Assembly: GCF_001297015.1 (NCBI RefSeq) | Contig: NZ_LIGE01000022.1 | Span: 1-64,000 of the forward strand | Length of the DNA: 64,000 nucleotides | Direction: 5' to 3' | Source of the DNA: Pseudomonas sp. RIT-PI-r | GTDB lineage: Bacteria > Pseudomonadota > Gammaproteobacteria > Pseudomonadales > Pseudomonadaceae | In this document: positions 56,481-64,000 of the stretch, in pieces | Position numbering within the stretch: position 1 is the first letter of the stretch | How the letters are laid out: each line of letters opens with the position of its first letter | The notes under the pieces: model-generated | What the model was told of the DNA's origin: nothing | Database searches by the model: none | Seen by the model: only the letters and a program-made list of their open reading frames with translations | Position numbers and translations under genes: made by a program

Positions 56481-57308
56481 TTAATCGTTCTGCGGCATCT
56501 CACCCGCCGCCAGGCGTTTGTTGATGTCGGCAATCACTTGCGGCAAATCGCTGATGGTGTCGATCATGTAGTGTGGGCGCGAGCTTTCGAACAGCGCGTG
56601 GATACGCTTGCGTTCAGAGGCCAGTTCATCGCTGCCCAGCGCCCGGAAGCCCTGGTAATCGAGGCCCAGCGCGTTGCCCGAGCAGATCAGCGCGACCGTC
56701 CACATCCCGGCGCGACGACCTTCGAGGATGCCCGGCACGGTGTCGTCGATTTTCACGCACGCAGCGACATCGTCAATGCCCAGCGCTATCACGTTGGCCA
56801 ACGCCTGAGCCGGCCATGGGCGGCCGTTCGGCACTTCGTCGGTGGCGACCACGTGGTCGGCGACGTAACCGTTGGTGGCGGCCAGTTCGACGACTTTATC
56901 CATGACCTGTTTCGGATAGCCGGAGCACGAACCGATCTTGATCCCTTGCTGGCGCAGCTTGGCGATGGTTTCCAGGGCGCCGGGAATCAGCGCCGAGTGC
57001 TCGGCGATTTTCTCGATCTGCAGTGGCATGAAACGCTTGTAGATTGCAGTGACATCATCATCGGTCGGCGAGCGGCCGAACACTTTGCGATAGCGCTCGG
57101 CGACTTGCGGCTGATCGCACAGGGTACGGATGTGATCCCACTTGCCCATGCCCATCGGCCCGCGAGCTTCTTCGATGGAGACTTGCACGTCGAATTCGGC
57201 GAAGGCTTCGACAAAAATCTGCGTGGGGGCGAACGAACCGAAATCGACCACGGTGCCAGCCCAGTCGAGGATCGCGGCTTGCAGTTTGCTTGGATTGACG
57301 TAGTTCAT
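56481..57308 (-). CDS. phnX: Phosphonoacetaldehyde hydrolase
   Basis: 275 residues, HAD superfamily. Nucleophile Asp15 in [12 protein letters not shown], with Ala where most HAD enzymes have a second Asp; Schiff-base Lys56 in [10 protein letters not shown], the hallmark of this enzyme; GSCSGYPKQ and [12 protein letters not shown] follow. It cleaves phosphonoacetaldehyde to acetaldehyde and phosphate. ATG 57308 ([10 protein letters not shown]). It is downstream of phnW on the same strand with a family-B REP repeat in the gap. Confidence 0.97.
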   Translation of the reverse strand: MNYVNPSKLQAAILDWAGTVVDFGSFAPTQIFVEAFAEFDVQVSIEEARGPMGMGKWDHIRTLCDQPQVAERYRKVFGRSPTDDDVTAIYKRFMPLQIEKIAEHSALIPGALETIAKLRQQGIKIGSCSGYPKQVMDKVVELAATNGYVADHVVATDEVPNGRPWPAQALANVIALGIDDVAACVKIDDTVPGILEGRRAGMWTVALICSGNALGLDYQGFRALGSDELASERKRIHALFESSRPHYMIDTISDLPQVIADINKRLAAGEMPQND

Positions 57309-57344
57309 GGCAATTAAATTCCTGATTTGAAATGCAGTTCAAAC

Positions 57345-57434
57345 TGTAGGAGTGAGCCTGCTCGCGATAGCGGTTGATCATTCAACATCTTCGTCGACTG
57401 ACACGGCCTCATCGCGAGCAGGCTCACTCCTACA
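57345..57434. repeat. REP-type inverted repeat, family B, inside the phnW-phnX unit
   Basis: TGTAGGAGTGAGCCTGCTCG and its inverted copy lie between two genes that are probably co-transcribed. In the mRNA it would fold and could lower phnX levels relative to phnW. Confidence 0.9.
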
Positions 57435-57451
57435 GGGGATTTGTGTGGGTT

Positions 57452-58561
57452 TTAGATATCGAGGACTTCCATTTCGCGCAGCACTTCACCAACAGCCGCG
57501 ACGGCCTGGCGCATTTCGTCCGGGCTGACGTGACCGATACAGCCGACACGGAACGTTTCAACCTGAGTGAGCTTGCCCGGATAAAGGATGTAGCCCTTGG
57601 CCTTGACCCGTTCGTAGAAGTCCTTGAACTGATAACGCGGATCTTGCGGAGCATGGAACGTGGCGATGATGGGCGCCTGAATCGCCGCTGGCAGAAAGCT
57701 GCGCAAGCCAAGCTTGGCCATCTCTTCCATCAATGCCTGGCAGTTGGCGGCATAGCGTGCATGCCGCGCCGGCAGGCCACCTTCTTCGTTGTACTGCAAC
57801 AACGCTTCGTGCAGCGCCGCGACCACATGGGTCGGCGGGGTGAAGCGCCATTGACCGGTTTTCGTCATGTAAGCGTGCTGGTCGAACAGGTCCATCGCCA
57901 GCGAATGCGAATTGCCGGCAGCCGCAGCCAGCGATTCTTTGCGGGCGAAGACAAAACCCATCCCCGGCACGCCTTCCAGACATTTGCCGGACGCGGCGAT
58001 CAATGCATCGAACGGGACTTTCTGCGCATCCACCGGCAACGCGCCGAAGGAGCTCATGGCATCGATGATCAGGCGTTTGCCGTGTTGCTCAACGACTTCG
58101 GCGATTCCCGCCAAAGGGTTAAGAATCCCGGTGCTGGTTTCGCAGTGGATCAACGCGACGTGAGTGATGTCGCCGTCGGCACGCAGCAGGCGGTCGACGT
58201 CGGCGGCGGTGGTCGGTTCGTCTTCAGCGGTTTCGAAGGTGCTGAACGAACGGCCGAGTACTTCGCAGATCTTCGCCAGACGCTTGCCGTAGGCACCGTT
58301 GATCAGCACCAGAACTTTACCGTCGCGCGGCACCAAGGTGCCGATGGCGGCTTCGACGGCGAAGGTGCCGCTGCCCTGCAACGGCACGCAGTGGTGAGTC
58401 GCGGCGCCGTTGAGGATTGCCAGCAGTTGCTCGCAGAGGCTGGCAGTCAGTTGGTTGAAGCGGTCATCCCATGACCCCCAGTCGACCATCATCGCCTGGC
58501 GGGTGCGGGCCGAAGTGGTCAACGGGCCGGGAGTGAGCAGGATGGGTTCGGCGATACTCAT
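57452..58561 (-). CDS. phnW: 2-aminoethylphosphonate-pyruvate transaminase
   Basis: 369 residues, class V aminotransferase. Start region [11 protein letters not shown] binds phosphate of the substrate, [12 protein letters not shown] holds the PLP-ring Asp, and Lys193 in [12 protein letters not shown] is the PLP lysine. It moves the amino group of 2-aminoethylphosphonate to pyruvate, giving phosphonoacetaldehyde for PhnX and alanine. ATG 58561. Divergent from a LysR gene with a 112-base shared promoter gap. Confidence 0.97.
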   Translation of the reverse strand: MSIAEPILLTPGPLTTSARTRQAMMVDWGSWDDRFNQLTASLCEQLLAILNGAATHHCVPLQGSGTFAVEAAIGTLVPRDGKVLVLINGAYGKRLAKICEVLGRSFSTFETAEDEPTTAADVDRLLRADGDITHVALIHCETSTGILNPLAGIAEVVEQHGKRLIIDAMSSFGALPVDAQKVPFDALIAASGKCLEGVPGMGFVFARKESLAAAAGNSHSLAMDLFDQHAYMTKTGQWRFTPPTHVVAALHEALLQYNEEGGLPARHARYAANCQALMEEMAKLGLRSFLPAAIQAPIIATFHAPQDPRYQFKDFYERVKAKGYILYPGKLTQVETFRVGCIGHVSPDEMRQAVAAVGEVLREMEVLDI

Positions 58562-58673
58562 TCGTGTGTCCTCGGATTGCGCTGGGGGATGAAGCTACGG
58601 GGCATACGTTGCAATTCGCCGTTGCATCAATCAAATTGTTTGTCGTTATGCCAGCCATCAGTGAGAGTTATTC

Positions 58674-59534
58674 ATGAACTTGTTTCAGCTGCGCGCTTTC
58701 GACGCCGTCGCCCGTGAAGGCAGCTTCACCCGCGCTGCGGCGCGGTTGTTCATCAGTCAGCCGGCGGTCACCGGGCACATCAAGGCGCTGGAGGAGCACT
58801 ACCAGATCACTCTGTTGCGACGGACTGCACGACGGGTGGAACTGACCGAGGAGGGCACCAAACTCGCGGCGATCACTCGGGCAATGTTCGGCCTCGCGGA
58901 AGAAGCGCAGGTGCTGCTCGAGGCCAATCGACAATTGCTCACCGGACGCCTGGAAGTGGCGGCGGACGGCCCGCACATGGTCATGCCGATGCTCGCCAGT
59001 CTGCGCGCGCGGTATCCGGGGATCACGGTGAATCTGCGCTTGGGCAATGCCCAGGAAACCTTGGCGGCGTTGTTGTCCGAGCATGCGGACGTGGCGGTGC
59101 TGACCGAAGTCGAGCCGCGCAAGGGTCTGCATTTACAGGGGTTGAGCGAGTCGCAGATTTGCGCACTGGTGCCGGCGGGGCATCCGTGGGCGGTGCGTGC
59201 CGGTGAAGTGAAACTCAAGGAACTGGATCAGGTGATCATGGTGCTGCGCGAGCCGAGTTCGATCACCCGGCGCACGTTTGATGAGGCGTGTGCGCAGGCG
59301 TCGATCCATCCGCGTGTGTTGCTGGAGCTCGATAGCCGCGAAGCCGTAACCGAAGCGGTGGCCGCCGAGCTGGGCGTTGGCGTGGTGTCATCGGTGGAGG
59401 TCAGCCACGACCCGCGAGTGGTGGCAATTCCGATTGCGGGGGAAGGGCTGGTGAACCGGCACATGATTGGCTGCATGGAGCGACGCCGGGATTTACGATT
59501 GATTCAGGCATTTTTTGCATTGGCGCCGCAATGA
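58674..59534 (+). CDS. LysR-family regulator, probable phnWX activator
   Basis: 286 residues. DNA-binding part NLFQLRAFDAVAREGSFTRAA and SQPAVTGHIKALEEHYQ, followed by the effector domain. The C-terminal stretch SREAVTEAVAAELGVGVVSS resembles the second LysR protein at 60.4 kb (GREAAREAVVVGIGVGVVSA), so the two are paralogues. Divergent position from phnW suggests that it activates phnWX when 2-aminoethylphosphonate is present. Its last 134 bases overlap the convergent acetyltransferase gene. Confidence 0.9.
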   Translation: MNLFQLRAFDAVAREGSFTRAAARLFISQPAVTGHIKALEEHYQITLLRRTARRVELTEEGTKLAAITRAMFGLAEEAQVLLEANRQLLTGRLEVAADGPHMVMPMLASLRARYPGITVNLRLGNAQETLAALLSEHADVAVLTEVEPRKGLHLQGLSESQICALVPAGHPWAVRAGEVKLKELDQVIMVLREPSSITRRTFDEACAQASIHPRVLLELDSREAVTEAVAAELGVGVVSSVEVSHDPRVVAIPIAGEGLVNRHMIGCMERRRDLRLIQAFFALAPQ

Positions 59535-60249
59535 CCAATAGCGGAGTCGCTGGCAGAACTGCCGTATTTTTTCGCGAAACTTCAATTTTCCGGTAGGTCG
59601 CCTGTTTGAGCGGCATTCCTTGCAACTGAATCAAAGCGGCTTCGGGATCATCCAGCGGCAGTGTCTGGAGAGCATTTACATCCACATTCCACCACTCGCT
59701 GGCGAGTAGCTTTTCGATGGTGTCCGGGTCATGCCGATACTTGATGATTTTCGCCGGAGTGCCGGCAACGATCGCGTAGGGCGGCACATCCTGAGTGACC
59801 AGCGCGCGGGTCGCGATAATGGCGCCGGTACCAATCTGTACACCTTCAAGGATCATCGCGCTGTGGCCAATCCAGACGTCGTGGCCAATCGTGACATCAG
59901 CCACTACCGGGTCGAACGTCAATGCCGTTCCGGTGTACTGAAAGGGATGTGAGCTGAGCCAGTCGGTTGGATGAGAACTCTTCTGCTGGCCAATAAAACA
60001 CCGCGTGCTGATTGAACAAAACCTGCCAATCGAGGAAACAGCAGACAGTACGCAATCACTTCTGATGTAAGTGTGCGCACCGATGGCGAGTTGTTTCGAC
60101 TCGATCACCACATGGCCAATGCTGACGTGTTCTTCAAGAATCAGCCTCGAACGCTTGTGCAACGAAAAAATGCCGCCGGCGACTTTGCAGTCATGCTGGC
60201 GAATCCATTTTTTCCAGAAGTGATCTCGAACCGAATCTATTATTTTCAT
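59401..60249 (-). CDS. Hexapeptide-repeat acetyltransferase (CatB/Vat type) with extended tail
   Basis: 282 residues. Hexapeptide-repeat segments are clear: IGHVVIESKQLAIGAHTYIR, then TIGHDVWIGHSAMILEGVQIG with the catalytic-type His, and the end VTQDVPPYAIVAGTPAKIIKYR, the xenobiotic acetyltransferase signature. The family usually ends near 210-220 residues; here about 65 extra low-complexity residues (Ser/Ala/Pro) follow, read from DNA that is the antisense of the LysR gene. G+C looks lower than in the neighbours, suggesting acquisition. The acceptor (antibiotic, sugar or phosphonate amine) is unknown. Confidence 0.82.
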   Translation of the reverse strand: MKIIDSVRDHFWKKWIRQHDCKVAGGIFSLHKRSRLILEEHVSIGHVVIESKQLAIGAHTYIRSDCVLSAVSSIGRFCSISTRCFIGQQKSSHPTDWLSSHPFQYTGTALTFDPVVADVTIGHDVWIGHSAMILEGVQIGTGAIIATRALVTQDVPPYAIVAGTPAKIIKYRHDPDTIEKLLASEWWNVDVNALQTLPLDDPEAALIQLQGMPLKQATYRKIEVSRKNTAVLPATPLLVIAAPMQKMPESIVNPGVAPCSQSCAGSPALPPQSELPPLAGRG

Positions 60250-60430
60250 CGCGATGGGTACTGGATTCCGGCATCGAACAGTGTGAGGTTCGATGCGTCA
60301 CGGTCAATGATGTTGTGAAATTTCTTGTCACATGTGAAGAAGCGCAATTGTAGCTGACGTTGTCGAACTGGATACATTCGTTTCACGACGAAAAAGACCA
60401 CGTCCTACGGATGGCGTCGCAGGCTCGGTG

Positions 60431-61303
60431 CTATTGCAGGCTCTCGCGAACCATCTCCAGAAACGTCGCCACCACACGCCGCGAGCTTTGTTCACGCAAG
60501 CACACCAGGGTTTCGGTCAAACGCCGGGTGCAGTCGATAATGGGCAGGGCGCACACCCGCGAATCCGCACCAAATTCCGCCGCCGACACCACCCCTACGC
60601 CAATCCCCACCACCACCGCCTCGCGCGCGGCTTCGCGGCCTTCAACCTGAATCGCCGGACGAATGCGAAACCCTGCGCGAGCCATTTCTTCTTCCAGGGT
60701 CTGCCGTGTCACCGAGCCGTGCTCACGCAACACCAACGGCGTGTCATCGAGGTCCGCAAGGCAGATCGATTCGCGCTCGGCCCATGGGTGATTGCGCGAC
60801 ACGAACGCCACCATCGGATCGTTACGCAGTGGCACACACATCAAGCGCTCATCACTGACATCACGCCCCAGCAGTGCCAGATCCGCCTGATAGTTGAATA
60901 GCCGGAACAGCGATTCATCGGTGTTGCCCGTCTCGATCTTTACGCTGATACCCGGATAGCGCTCGCAGAACCGCGCGATCTGCGGCAACACATGCACCGG
61001 TGCATCCACCGCCAGAATCAGGCTGCCGGTCTGCAAGGCCTGGGATTCCTGCAACAATTCTTGCGCTTCAGCTTCAATCACAAACAGGCGCTGGGTGATC
61101 GCCAGCAAGCGCTCGCCCAAGTCGGTCAGGCGCACGGAACGTTTATTGCGGTGAAACAGCAAAACGCCAAAACGCTCTTCGAGTTTGCGCACTTGGTCGG
61201 ATATCGCCGGTTGCGTGAGAAAAAGGCGCTCGGCGGCGCGGGTGAAGCTTCCATGCACGGCCACCGCATGGAAGGCTTTGAGCTGGGCGTGGGAGACCGA
61301 CAT
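60431..61303 (-). CDS. LysR-family regulator, second of the phosphonate pair
   Basis: 290 residues. AFHAVAVHGSFTRAAERLFLTQPAISDQVRKLEE is the helix-turn-helix region (read in two parts: AFHAVAVHGSFTRAAE, LTQPAISDQVRKLEE). The effector domain resembles that of the LysR protein at 58.7 kb. It is divergent from the MFS/oxidoreductase genes over a 269-base gap and so probably controls them. The AT-rich stretch at 61320-61375 may hold its operator. Confidence 0.9.
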   Translation of the reverse strand: MSVSHAQLKAFHAVAVHGSFTRAAERLFLTQPAISDQVRKLEERFGVLLFHRNKRSVRLTDLGERLLAITQRLFVIEAEAQELLQESQALQTGSLILAVDAPVHVLPQIARFCERYPGISVKIETGNTDESLFRLFNYQADLALLGRDVSDERLMCVPLRNDPMVAFVSRNHPWAERESICLADLDDTPLVLREHGSVTRQTLEEEMARAGFRIRPAIQVEGREAAREAVVVGIGVGVVSAAEFGADSRVCALPIIDCTRRLTETLVCLREQSSRRVVATFLEMVRESLQ

Positions 61304-61572
61304 GATTGCTCCAATAACAAGCTGAGCTTATGTGTGAAATACGATAAATCGATTTTATTTATTAAACAGTAATTGCTTTGATCCGCTCACGCCATCGCTG
61401 ACTGTCCGGACGGGCAGCAGGGATGGCGATGAGCCTGTGCGTGCAACAGCAGGACTCATCTGACCGGTATCGCCATAGGGACGGGCTGATATCGCAGTGC
61501 TCAACAATAAAAACACAGGCGTTTTTCTTAACGATTCTGCCGGCACACTCACACCCTGAGGTCAGAACCACC
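61304..61572. promoter_or_regulatory. Divergent control region of the LysR and MFS genes
   Basis: 269 bases without a gene. ATACGATAAATCGATTTTATTTAT-like AT-rich sequence (61338-61362) contains the small dyad ATCGATTTTAT; a LysR T-N11-A box is plausible there but not certain. Confidence 0.4.
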
Positions 61573-62898
61573 ATGAACAAGCACATCGGCACCATTGCGC
61601 GTTGGCGCGTGCAGATTTTCGCTGTCACCTGGCTCGCGTACGCCGCTTTCTACTTCACCCGCAAAGCTTTCTCGGTGGCCAAACTCGGCATTGCCGAAGA
61701 CCCCACCTTCATGCTCGACAAAATGGCCATGGCCAACCTTGATGCTATCTATCTGGCGGCTTACGCCGTCGGCCAGTTCACCTGGGGCATGCTCGCCGAC
61801 CGCTTTGGCCCAAGGGTGGTGGTACTCGGCGGTTTGCTGATTTCCGCCGCTGCCGCGCTGGTGATGGGAAGTTTCGCCACGCTGCCGATCTTCGCCACCT
61901 GCATGTTGATTCAAGGTTTGGCGCAATCAACGGGATGGTCGGGGTTGTGTAAAAACCTTGGCAGTTTCTTCCCTGCGCAACAGCGCGGGCGGGTGCTCGG
62001 GTTATGGAGTTCCTGCTATGCCTTTGGTGGTCTGGTGGCGTCACCGTTTGCCGGTTGGTGGGCATACACGCTCGTTGGCAGTTGGCACGCGGCGTTTATT
62101 TCCAGTGCCGCCGTGGTCGCCGTGGTCGCGGTGTTGTTCTTTATCTTCCAACGCAATAAACCGGAAGACGTCGGCTTGCCGGCAGTCGAGCCGGAGCCCG
62201 AACTCACGGCTGAAGAAACCGCAGCCAACAGCAAACTCAGTGTCTGGGAACCGTTGAAGGAAATCCTGCGCAACCGCACGGTACTGGTTCTGGGCCTGGC
62301 GTATTTCATGTTGAAACCGGCGCGTTACGCGATTCTGTTGTGGGGGCCGGTGATCGTTTTCGAACAGATGCCCAGCGTCGGCAAGGTCGGCGCGGCAATC
62401 ATTCCGACCTCGTTCGAACTGGCCGGTTTGCTCGGGCCGATCATGATCGGTCTGGCCTCGGACAAACTGTTCGGCGCCCGCCGCATGCCCGCGTGCGTGA
62501 TCAGTCTGCTCTTGCTCACCGTGACGCTGGCGCTGTTCATGGCGGCGTTGCAGTCCGGTAGCGTGATAATCGTGGTGGCGCTGTTGTTTGTCATGGGCCT
62601 GACCCTGTACGGCCCGGATTCGATGATCAGCGGTGCGGCTGCCATCGACTTCGGCAAGGCCAAGGCTGGCGCCACGGCGGCAGGCTTCGTTAACGGCTGC
62701 GGCTCGGTCGGCGCGGTGCTTGGCGGTTTGCTTCCCGGATACTTCGATACGGTCACGGTGTTCATTGTCTTCGCCGGTTGCGCCTTGTTCTCGGCACTGG
62801 TGCTGATTCCACACTGGAACAGTCGCCCGGTCGGCGTGATGGAACCGCGCGCATCCATTCCCAATTGCCCGTTGACGATCAAACCCCTGCGTTCCTGA
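61573..62898 (+). CDS. MFS transporter of the organophosphate:Pi antiporter type
   Basis: 441 residues, 12 helices. The N-terminus WLAYAAFYFTRKAFSVAK matches the GlpT/UhpT/PgtP group (usual pattern YxxRxN or YFxRK), followed by GQFTWGMLADRFGPR and GLAQSTGWSGLCKNLGSFF. Members take up phosphorylated C3 or C6 compounds. Its setting between phosphonate genes suggests uptake of 2-aminoethylphosphonate or a derivative, as has been reported for an MFS protein in other pseudomonads (AepP, from memory). ATG 61573 begins the conserved part. Confidence 0.85.
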   Translation: MNKHIGTIARWRVQIFAVTWLAYAAFYFTRKAFSVAKLGIAEDPTFMLDKMAMANLDAIYLAAYAVGQFTWGMLADRFGPRVVVLGGLLISAAAALVMGSFATLPIFATCMLIQGLAQSTGWSGLCKNLGSFFPAQQRGRVLGLWSSCYAFGGLVASPFAGWWAYTLVGSWHAAFISSAAVVAVVAVLFFIFQRNKPEDVGLPAVEPEPELTAEETAANSKLSVWEPLKEILRNRTVLVLGLAYFMLKPARYAILLWGPVIVFEQMPSVGKVGAAIIPTSFELAGLLGPIMIGLASDKLFGARRMPACVISLLLLTVTLALFMAALQSGSVIIVVALLFVMGLTLYGPDSMISGAAAIDFGKAKAGATAAGFVNGCGSVGAVLGGLLPGYFDTVTVFIVFAGCALFSALVLIPHWNSRPVGVMEPRASIPNCPLTIKPLRS

Positions 62899-62970
62899 AA
62901 CCCCTTGCCTCGCGGCCTGCTGCGGCGCTCGCGGCAGGCTGTGTCGTGGCCAATTGACTGGAGAAAACCC

Positions 62971-64000
62971 ATGAGACCGTTTTGGCTGGAGCAGGCCTTG
63001 CAGACCGATACTTCTGAAATCTGTGCGCCGCTGCAAGGCGAAGTGCGCACTGACGTGTGCATCGTCGGCGGCGGTTACACCGGTTTGTGGACGGCGATCA
63101 TGCTCAAACAGCAGAACCCCGAAATCGATGTGCTACTGATCGAAGCGGACATCTGCGGCGCTGGCGCCAGTGGGCGCAACGGTGGCTGCGCGTTGTCGTG
63201 GTCGGCCAAGTATTTCACTCTCGAGCGCTTGTTCGGCGTCGAGGAGGCAGTACGTCTGGTCAAGGAATCGGAGCGCAGCATCCACGCCATCGGCGAGTTT
63301 TGCGAGCAGTACGACGTGGATGCCGATTACCGGCTCGACGGCACGTTGTACACCGCGACCAATCGCGCGCAGGTCGGCTCGACCGACGCGGTGATCGCCG
63401 CGCTGGAGCGTAACGGCATCAACTCGTTCAGCCAGCGTCCAGTGGCCGATGTCCAGCGCATGGCTGGCTCCGGCAAACATCTGGAGGGCTGGTTTTCGCC
63501 GGCAGCGGCGAGTGTGCAACCCGGCAAACTGGTGCGCGGTTTGCGCCGGGTGGCGTTGCAACTGGGCGTGAAAATCCACGAAAACACGGCGATGACCGGG
63601 CTGGAGGAGGGCCGTCCGGCGCGTATCCAGACAGCGAACGGCAATGTGATCGCCGACCGTGTAGTGCTGGCGATGAACGCCTGGATGGCCCGCGCTTTCC
63701 CGCAGTTCGAACGCAGTGTGGCAATCGTTTCCAGCGACATGCTGATCACCGAACCGCGCCCGGAACTGCTTCAGGAAATCGGCTTGACCAGTGGCGTCAC
63801 CGTGCTCGATTCACGGATTTTCGTCCACTACTACCACAACACCCCGGACGGCCGGATCATGCTCGGCAAGGGCGGCAACACGTTCGCTTATGGCGGGCGG
63901 ATGCTGCCGGTATTCGATCAGCCGTCGCCCTATGCGGGGCTGCTCCAGCGCAGTCTTGCCGATTTTTTCCCGGCGTTTGCCGAGGTCAAAGTCGACGCGA
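62971..64000 (+). CDS. DAO-family FAD oxidoreductase, putative aminophosphonate oxidase (cut at right edge)
   Basis: 343 codons to the edge, no stop. FAD-binding start DVCIVGGGYTGLWTAIML with EADICGAGASGRNGG, then a substrate domain as in glycine oxidase and gamma-glutamylputrescine oxidase. A subgroup of this family (TIGR03329, putative aminophosphonate oxidoreductase) is tied to phosphonatase genes, and the start RPFWLEQAL fits it as far as I remember. It may oxidise N-methylated or other aminophosphonates to phosphonoacetaldehyde for PhnX. TGGAGAA precedes the ATG. Co-directional with the MFS gene, 72 bases away. Confidence 0.85.
   Translation, partial: MRPFWLEQALQTDTSEICAPLQGEVRTDVCIVGGGYTGLWTAIMLKQQNPEIDVLLIEADICGAGASGRNGGCALSWSAKYFTLERLFGVEEAVRLVKESERSIHAIGEFCEQYDVDADYRLDGTLYTATNRAQVGSTDAVIAALERNGINSFSQRPVADVQRMAGSGKHLEGWFSPAAASVQPGKLVRGLRRVALQLGVKIHENTAMTGLEEGRPARIQTANGNVIADRVVLAMNAWMARAFPQFERSVAIVSSDMLITEPRPELLQEIGLTSGVTVLDSRIFVHYYHNTPDGRIMLGKGGNTFAYGGRMLPVFDQPSPYAGLLQRSLADFFPAFAEVKVDA

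Overview
The window looks like chromosomal DNA of a Pseudomonas from the P. fluorescens species complex. Four things point there. The block folD / tRNA-Arg-His-Leu-His / tig-clpP-clpX-lon-hupB / ppiD matches the order I remember from Pseudomonas genomes. ampC and ampR are divergent and AmpR is very close in sequence to the P. aeruginosa protein as I recall it. The DNA is GC-rich with strongly GC3-biased coding. The intergenic gaps are full of the short inverted REP-type repeats typical of this complex. I saw no plasmid, prophage, IS element or CRISPR array.

Layout. 1-8 kb: the 5' part of a tonB gene with a 23-G homopolymer, a 1.2-kb gene-free stretch, a GST, a CBS-domain protein, DNA polymerase II (polB), a DUF1810 protein, an aldo/keto reductase and an exported aldose 1-epimerase. 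8-15 kb: a lipoprotein, an MFS exporter, a TauE/SafE permease, a GNAT acetyltransferase, a DUF4174 protein and the ampC/ampR pair. 15-19 kb: D-glucarate use (gudP-gudD) with a divergent FCD-type GntR regulator and two matching dyads between them. 19-35 kb: ordinary accessory and housekeeping genes (DMT exporter plus LysR, trhP, exported isochorismatase-fold hydrolase, AI-2E family permease, AroE-like enzyme, cupin, YceH, sstT, MFS plus NhaR-like regulator, TerC). 35-38 kb: a C39-like lipoprotein without its catalytic residues, two acidic 68-aa proteins, pbpG and folD.

38-48 kb is the conserved proteostasis block: four tRNAs, trigger factor, ClpP, ClpX, Lon (behind a heat-shock-like promoter), the DNA-binding protein HU-beta, a decayed tRNA-Asp-like sequence and the periplasmic chaperone PpiD. 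48-55 kb: a DUF2242 lipoprotein, a 28-codon gene, an AraC regulator beside a nitrilase-fold protein lacking its catalytic Cys and Lys, fadH, a D-cysteine desulfhydrase-like enzyme and cytochrome b561. At 55.7 kb lies an orphan Pro-Val-Lys-rich protein ending in eight regular DG heptads; it is the least explained protein here.

56.5 kb to the right edge is a phosphonate region: phnX and phnW degrade 2-aminoethylphosphonate to acetaldehyde and phosphate. They are followed by a LysR regulator, an inserted-looking hexapeptide acetyltransferase, a second related LysR regulator, an organophosphate-type MFS permease and the start of a DAO-family aminophosphonate oxidoreductase. Transport, optional oxidation, transamination and C-P cleavage would then lie together under two sister regulators.
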